Origin: Coffea arabica
Taxonomy: Eukaryota; Streptophyta; Magnoliopsida; Gentianales; Rubiaceae
DNA: 64,000 bases
Reading direction: 5' to 3'
Assembly (NCBI RefSeq): GCF_036785885.1
Contig: NC_092320.1
Span: forward strand, 10,541,557-10,605,556
The translations under genes were made by a program, and so were the position numbers. Under the pieces are notes generated by a model, which saw only the letters and a program-made list of their open reading frames with translations, was not told the origin of the DNA and made no database searches. Shown here piece by piece: positions 58,367 to 64,000 of the stretch; within the stretch, counting starts at the first letter, position 1; every line of letters starts with the position of its first letter.

Positions 58367-60712
58367 TTAGTCTGGATGTAATTGAATTTTCCTTGTAATT
58401 GGTGGCCCTCCTCCGGGATCCACATGGCCATTGAGTGCAACTTTTTTTCTAAATTTTCTCTCCATTTTTAACTCATGAATTGCTTTCATCCTATAGGAAT
58501 TGTTCGCAACAACCTTGAATTTACCCCTACAAGCAAACTTAGAGAATTCTTGCACAGAGAGATCAGTGGTATATATAGCAAACACAGAATGAGAGTTAAC
58601 AGGATGTTTCATTGTATCAAAAATATTCAAATGGACTATTTCTTCATCAAATTTCATCGTGAGAGTACCCTTACTAACATCAATTTTAGTCTGGGCAGTA
58701 CTCAAAAATGGTTTTCCTAATATAATGGGTGATGGATTTGGGGCACTTCTATCATCCATGTAAAGCACATAAAAATCAGCAGGAAAAATTAATCCATCTA
58801 CTTGCACTAAAACATCCTCAACTATCCCATCCGGATAAGCACATGTACGATCAGCCAATTGAATTATTATCCCCGTTTCTTTTAAAGGTCCTAAATTTAG
58901 GGAATCATAGATTGACTTAGGCATCACATTAATAGAAGCCCCTAAATCTATCATGACATTTTTGATACTAGAATGACCAATCTTACAGGGGATAGCAAAC
59001 ATACCTGGATCTCTGCATTTGGGTGGGAGTTTCCTTTGAAATACAGCTGATACATTCTCTCCTACCATCACTCTTTCATCACCCCTTAACTTTCTTTTGT
59101 TAACGCTCAAGTCTTTCAAGAACTCTGCGTACTTGGGTACCTGTTTGATCGCGTCCAATAGGGGGATGTTTACTTGAATTTTGCGAAAGACATCCAGGAT
59201 TTCTTTTTCCTTTTCTGCCCTCTTTGTCTTTTCCAACCTGCAAGGAAAAGGAGATAGATTAGATTTAATAGGGATCGAAGGAATAGATGTTACCTTAGAC
59301 TCTTCGCGAATGCGCCCTTCCTCTTCAATTCCCTTTTCTATCTGCTCCTCACTTTTGCTTTTCGAAATCGTCAACTTAGATCCCTCCACCTCCTTGTCAC
59401 TCCTTAATGTCATGGCACTTACATTTCTGAGGTTTACCTCAGGTTGCGATGGCAATTTCCCATAGACGTGGGACTCCAGGCGATTAATGGCAGTTGCCAT
59501 TTGACTCATGCGAGTCTTCATATCTTTCATGCCTGCTTTGGTGTCCTGTTGAAACTGAGTAGTGCTAGCTGTCAAGGACCTAGTCTCTTGCTGGAGTTGA
59601 GCAGTGGTCGTGACTAGGGTTCTAGTCTCCTGCTGGAGTTGAGTGGTAGTCGTGGCCAAACTCTTGACAATTTCCTCCAAAGAACTTCTTGAATTGGAGA
59701 ACGAGGGTTGGGACTTCTGTTGCCAAGGTTGCTGAAATCTTGGTGGACGATTGGGGAATGCATTTTGTGGTCTATTACCATAGCTGAAATTGGGGTGATC
59801 TCTCCAACCAGGGTTGTACGTGTTGGAGTATGGGTCGTACGGTATTTGAAGCGCGAGCACGCCTCCAGCCATGTTCACTTGTTCAGCCCCATCCTCTTGC
59901 AATATAGGGCATGAGTCAGTGGGGTGACCCACATTTGTGCAGATTCCACAGGCCTTTGCTTGATGCATGTTTCCCATAGCTAATTGTCGTACAAAAGATG
60001 TCAGCTCCGATATCTGCTGCTGAATGGACGACGTCTCTACCTCGTTGACCCTACGAGTAGGGTTACTCTCACGAAAGCCAAACTGTTGAGAATTTTCTGC
60101 CATTGACTCAATGAGTAGCCATGCTTCCCTTGGTGTTTTGTTTGCTAATGCTCCCCCACTTGCTGCATCAATGATACTCCTGTCGGACGTCTGTAGTCCC
60201 TCATAGAAGTATTGGATCAATAGTTGTTCACTAATTTGATGTTGTGGGCATCTAGTGCACAACTTATTGAACCTTTCCCAATAATCATATAGGGACTCCC
60301 CGGGATACTGCTTAATGCTACATATTTCTATTCTTAGACTTGCAGCTCGGGATGCAGGGAAGAATTTTTCCAAAAATTTCTTCTTAACTTGGGCCCATGT
60401 TGTAATACTACCTGCGGGTAGGTAGTATAACCAATCCTTCGCTGCATCCTTGAGGGAAAAAGGGAAGGCTCTCAGTCTAATTTGCTCTTCAGTGACCCCA
60501 GGAGATTTCATACTAGAGCAAATCACCTCGAATTCCTTGACGTGTTTGTGGGGTTCTTCGCCAGAGAGACCATGGAAAGAAGGTAAGAGATGAATCAGCC
60601 CCGACTTCAGTTCGAAAGTAGTATTCTCAGCCAAAGTGGGGAATGTGATGCATAAGGGCTGGTGAGTCAGCTCCGGAGTAGCCAGCTCCCTTAATGTTTG
60701 AGTGTTGGCCAT
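58367..60712 (-). CDS. Retrotransposon gag-protease polyprotein
   Basis: An intact 781-residue frame. Residues about 48-190 form the plant retrotransposon gag domain (FHGLSGEEPHKHVKEFEVIC, LKDAAKDWLYYLP, KKKFLEKFFP, YWERFNKLCTRCPQH). A single zinc knuckle, C-x2-C-x4-H-x4-C, lies at about 254-268 (CGICTNVGHPTDSC). Residues about 354-397 hold three copies of a Gln/Thr unit (TTTQLQQETR-like), probably coiled. The C-terminal third is a retropepsin-like aspartic protease with DLGAS at about 588 (in place of the common DTGA) and ILGKPFLSTA further on. The frame ends soon after, without RT. The start MANTQTLREL follows the 5' LTR and primer site by about 250 bases. The uninterrupted length suggests recent activity or selection for the capsid function. 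Confidence 0.93.
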   Translation of the reverse strand: MANTQTLRELATPELTHQPLCITFPTLAENTTFELKSGLIHLLPSFHGLSGEEPHKHVKEFEVICSSMKSPGVTEEQIRLRAFPFSLKDAAKDWLYYLPAGSITTWAQVKKKFLEKFFPASRAASLRIEICSIKQYPGESLYDYWERFNKLCTRCPQHQISEQLLIQYFYEGLQTSDRSIIDAASGGALANKTPREAWLLIESMAENSQQFGFRESNPTRRVNEVETSSIQQQISELTSFVRQLAMGNMHQAKACGICTNVGHPTDSCPILQEDGAEQVNMAGGVLALQIPYDPYSNTYNPGWRDHPNFSYGNRPQNAFPNRPPRFQQPWQQKSQPSFSNSRSSLEEIVKSLATTTTQLQQETRTLVTTTAQLQQETRSLTASTTQFQQDTKAGMKDMKTRMSQMATAINRLESHVYGKLPSQPEVNLRNVSAMTLRSDKEVEGSKLTISKSKSEEQIEKGIEEEGRIREESKVTSIPSIPIKSNLSPFPCRLEKTKRAEKEKEILDVFRKIQVNIPLLDAIKQVPKYAEFLKDLSVNKRKLRGDERVMVGENVSAVFQRKLPPKCRDPGMFAIPCKIGHSSIKNVMIDLGASINVMPKSIYDSLNLGPLKETGIIIQLADRTCAYPDGIVEDVLVQVDGLIFPADFYVLYMDDRSAPNPSPIILGKPFLSTAQTKIDVSKGTLTMKFDEEIVHLNIFDTMKHPVNSHSVFAIYTTDLSVQEFSKFACRGKFKVVANNSYRMKAIHELKMERKFRKKVALNGHVDPGGGPPITRKIQLHPD

Positions 60713-60941
60713 GCTTATTTCGTCTTCTATCGACTCGTTTGCAATAAATAAGGGCCCTTCTTTTCACCTCTTGGTCTCTTGCCTCCGCCTGCGCGCTGCC
60801 TTCTCAACTTCAGGATCGTATACTAATTCACCCGTGCGAGAAGAACGGGGCATAAACTAGCAAAAATACCAAGAAGAATAGAATAAAATAAAAATAAAAT
60901 AAAACTGAATTTGAAAAGAAACAAATAATTCAAACGCCAGC

Positions 60942-60963
60942 TCCCCGGCAACGGCGCAAAAAA
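60942..60963 (-). other. Primer-binding site of the gypsy element
   Basis: Directly inside the 5' LTR the minus strand reads TTTGCGCCGTTGCCGGGGAG, one base from the TGGCGCCGTTGCCGGGGA site common in plant gypsy elements (usually assigned to tRNA-Asp). Confidence 0.75.
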
Positions 60964-60964
60964 T

Positions 60965-62553
60965 TGACAGGTGCCGAACCTGTGCAATAATAATTACTAA
61001 AAAGTCCTAATTACCACCACAAATAATTATAGAACAAATTCAAGTACTGGAGCAGGGACCCTAGGTGTGCAATGGGTTACTTGATTCACCCTGTTCCCGA
61101 AGATTTTGCTTGATCCGATATACCAAATTAGTCTATAAGAATATTACTTTTGTGTACAATGGCAAGTAGGGTCGATTTCACAGGGAGCGGGTAGGAAATT
61201 ATTTCTTTCCAAATTAGTAGAATGGAATTGGGGGATTTTCAATAGGAGACAAACAAATAAAATAAAAATAAGAATAAAAATAAAGCAAACTAAATTCAAA
61301 ACCAACTCACAAAGTACAATTCACTAAAAATAGCAATTAATAAGATTCCACCCAAAGGATCAACTACTCAGGCATGGTCCAATTAAATGATCATCGATGC
61401 AAAGATATTTCACCCATTCATCACTAGGTTGGTTATAGTTATCAATAAGCTCTGACAACCAATTCTTTCTTACCTTTTCGACAGTCAAGGTACGACCATT
61501 GACTGCTTTCCTAACCAGATAACAACCCTAGGTACGACCGTAGGAATTTAATTACCTAATTGCATTAAAACTAGAAGAACCCAACCCTAACCAATAAACA
61601 AGCTAAGAGGGTTTATTTAAGCTAGATCTTGCGTTTCTCCATCATAAAACCAATTATGGTGGTTGCCACGAGGTGTTAACTAAATGAACAATTACGGATT
61701 CTATTTAATTAACGTGGTAGTAGACTATTAAATTAAATCAAATACCCGGCCGTTGATATTCAATTAATAAAATACCCATGAACAATTAATTCAGGAAACA
61801 CACGAATAACAATAAATTGGAAGAAATAATGAAGATTCGATTAAATTTCACAAATATTATGGACCGCGCCCTCGCATCAACCTTTGGGTAGAGGAGAAAA
61901 TTAGCCGCTCCTCATCGTGTCAATCTCGCGTGATTTAATTGAAGTCATTCAATTATTCGCCGAAGAATTGGGGAATGGGAATTAATTGCAGTAACAACAG
62001 AGAAGGCCCTGCCTTCGTCTTCGTTTTGGAGCCACCAGTGTACGAAGCAAAAGGCTAACCGAAATTGTCCAGAGCAAGTGTAAAAATCAAAAGGAAAATA
62101 GCCGTCTGGCCTATTCTAATTGCTACCGATGAGAAAAAAAGATAAAGGGAAAAAGCGTCTGACAGATCTCGGAAAAGAAAACTAAAGCTAAGGTATTGAT
62201 GCCTCTGAATCTCCCTTTTTATTCTTTATATAGCCGCCGTCAGGAGCTTCTCAAACGTGACCCAATTGATTGAAAACAAAAGCAAAGCTAGCATTTTGGA
62301 GTTTTTATCCCATGCTTCTCGCGGTTCACGTGGACCGGAGTCCGGCTTTCGATAATGTCTACCTTTTAAGGTGTGGCCACGTCCTGAAATGAGAAGTCTT
62401 CTGGAAATTCACCTCAAGATATCATTTTTAATGCTAACCGCTTACAATTCATACAAATATCAAATATGAGTGAAATTCCCTTTCTTAGCACCATGAATAG
62501 CCAAAATTAGAACAAGATGACAATGCAAAATGTGCCAAATAACTGCTCTATCA
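60965..62553 (-). repeat. 5' LTR (complete, 1,589 bp)
   Basis: TGACAGGTGCC at 60965 to CTCTATCA at 62553 on the plus strand. It contains the 428 bp (61732-62159) lost from the other LTR. A TATATAGCC word at about 62228 on the plus strand may be chance, as the element is transcribed from the other strand. Confidence 0.92.
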
Positions 62554-63985
62554 GAAACCTCCCCTGAGATTTCTGACACTTTCACTGGCACCTCCTGAGG
62601 TTCTCAAAATTTCACTGACCTCCCTTGCTTTTGAGTTTTTGGTAACAATGCAGTCCAAATCTGATTACAATATTATTTTCATGTGTGAGAAGGAATTTTT
62701 ATTCCATGGCTGCCCCTTTGCTCCTTGTATTAGTAGAAGTTGAAAGAATAATAAATTATTAGAATGATTACTAAAGTTGAGGGGGTGTAAGTACAACACA
62801 AAAAATTGTAAGCACTAGATGTGCCAGGGAAAATGCCGGTTTTCATAAATCTTAAGTTAACTAGTATGTTATCTATTTAACATAACTTAAGTAACTAATT
62901 AAACTAATTAAATTACCTGCGAGTATTACTTTCACATAATTAATTTATGTTAAATACAAAACCTACCAGTTTCCCTTTCGTAAAAATATGAGTGTAATAC
63001 TTTTTGAATTTTACTTACAACTATTTGTATATTTAATATAAATTAAATTATTCAGAGTAAAATGCCTATAAATAGCTAGTACTTTATTCATATAATAGAA
63101 GAAACTCGTAAAGAGCTAGTAAAAAGTGGGTAATTTATTTTTTTACTCTCACGTATTTAATTTATGTTAAATACAAAATCTAGTAGTTTCTCTTTCGTAA
63201 TAATATTAGTGTAACAATTTTTTGAATTTCACTTATAAATATTTATGTATTTAATATAAATTAAATGATGCAAATTAAATTACTCATAAATAGCTAGTAC
63301 TTTATCCATACAATGGAAGAAACTCGTAAAGAACTTGTATGTTATGGAATTTTTTTTTTACTTTCAAATACTTCATTTATATAAATACAAAACATGCTAC
63401 TTTTCCTTTCGTAAAAATACTTGTGTAACGGCTTTTGAATTTTATTTGCAAATATTTATGAACTTAACATAAATTAAATAATTCAAAATAAAATGCCCAT
63501 AAAACCTGGTACTTGGTTCATGTAATAGAGAAAACCATAAAGAGTTGGTACTTTATGAGATATTTCTTTTTTAAAAAATATTTAATTTATATTAAATAAA
63601 TAACCTACTAGTTTTTTTACGTAATAAGTTACTATAATATTTTTTGAATTTTACTTAAAAACATTTATATATTCACAGCAGGCACAAAAATGGCACCTTA
63701 CTCCCTAGTCCAGCTTTAATTCATGTATTAGCCATCAAGTTTGTGTTATTGTAGTTAAGCTTGATTAATCACTTTAGATGCCTTTTTCTCCAATTAAACG
63801 GGAATAATACACTCCATCTTCAGTAATAAAACCCAACTTCATAGGATATATTTGTAATTTTGGCCTTCATGATGTCAGCAAAGGGGTCCAATTTTCTATC
63901 AAGGGAGGTCAGTGAAATTTTGAGAACCTTACGGGGTGCCAGTCAAAGTGTCAGAAACCTCAGGGGAGGTTTCTGAAATTATCCC
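62554..63985. mobile_element. Body of the outer inverted-repeat DNA element (Mutator-like)
   Basis: Resumes the left end cut at 50097 (GAAACCTCCCCTGAG...) and finishes with its inverse (GGGGAGGTTTCTGAAATTATCCC, ending at 63985). The reunited arms match for about 90 bases with few changes (CTCAAAATTTCACTGACCTC on the left, its inverse on the right). Nine bases on either side are A-rich (AAAAAAAAA and ATAAAAAAA), consistent with but not proof of a 9-bp duplication. Without the insertion the element is about 1.44 kb and non-coding. Confidence 0.85.
62920..63680. repeat. Tandem repeat of about 215 bp, 3.5 copies, inside the outer DNA element
   Basis: The phrase AATTTATGTTAAATACAAAA recurs at 62942, 63159, about 63374 and about 63583 (spacing 217, 215, 209), each time followed by CCTTTCGTAA and TTTTTGAATTTTACTT-like words and AGAAACTCGTAAAGA. 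Confidence 0.85.
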
Positions 63986-64000
63986 ATAAAAAAAAGAAGC

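Larger units (their letters stand above)
50098..62553 (-). mobile_element. Ty3/gypsy-type LTR retrotransposon, gag-protease only, with nested insertion
   Basis: Runs on the minus strand: 5' LTR 60965-62553 (1,589 bp), primer-binding site just inside it, one gag-protease frame 58367-60712, about 2 kb of non-coding DNA, a G-rich tract (AAGTGTGGGGGGAT on the minus strand) and the 3' LTR (50098-50864 plus 55974-56367), which holds another element. LTRs begin and end TG...CA. GAAAC is duplicated on both sides (50093-50097, 62554-62558). I found no reverse transcriptase, RNase H or integrase, so it probably relies on a helper element. The paired LTR parts are identical in length (767 and 394 bp) and differ at roughly 2-3% of sites by eye. 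Confidence 0.92.

Noticed and set aside
1-64000. tRNA, rRNA or CRISPR features
   Set aside because: I scanned by eye for T-arm motifs (GGTTCGAATCC type), rRNA signatures and regularly spaced repeats and found none; the only regular arrays are microsatellites and the 215-bp tandem repeat.

Overview
This is nuclear DNA from a flowering plant, almost certainly a eudicot. Most genes are split by canonical GT-AG introns, the protein set is that of a plant (DGAT1, lycopene epsilon-cyclase, a CC-NBS-LRR resistance protein, a telomere-repeat-binding SMH protein, a MIR156 hairpin), and the spacers are AT-rich and full of plant MITEs and LTR retrotransposon DNA. The repeat content would fit a woody asterid, but I cannot name the species from the sequence.

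Layout. 1-1848 (-): the first five coding exons of DGAT1, which runs off the left edge. 4048-5993 (-): complete eIF4A (413 codons, four coding exons). 8211-14301 (-): complete THO complex subunit 6 / DWA1 WD40 gene (373 codons, 13 exons). 15292-17982 (+): intact single-exon CC-NBS-LRR gene. 20524-21828 (+): intronless-coding N-myristoyltransferase with a probable 5'-UTR intron. 25494-29747 (-): complete six-exon TRB4/5-like Myb/histone-H1 gene. 32086-37661 (+): complete 11-exon lycopene epsilon-cyclase, head-to-head with the TRB gene across a MITE-filled spacer that holds two identical G-boxes. About 43166-43283 (+): a MIR156 hairpin with its own TATA box. The intron boundaries were worked out by hand; each gene keeps a single open frame through all listed junctions, which is strong internal support.

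The right-hand third (about 45-64 kb) has no ordinary gene and is a stack of transposons. A 1.06-kb Mutator-like element sits in a perfect 9-bp duplication, a Stowaway-like MITE follows, and then comes a three-layer nest. A DNA element with roughly 90-bp inverted ends (50081 and 63985) was broken 17 bp inside its left end by a Ty3/gypsy-type LTR element (50098-62553, 5-bp duplication GAAAC). The left LTR of that element was in turn invaded by about 5.1 kb of another long-LTR element, with loss of 428 bp. The gypsy element keeps one intact 781-codon gag-protease frame but has no reverse transcriptase or integrase, so it looks non-autonomous.

The genes serve unrelated housekeeping roles (lipid synthesis, translation, mRNA export, protein lipidation, telomere/chromatin, carotenoids) plus immunity and developmental timing. 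I see no operon-like or pathway cluster and no clearly new biological system. The most useful points beyond plain annotation are the MIR156 locus, which carries no protein-coding signal, the resolved TE nest, and the recurring GC palindrome inside the gypsy element.
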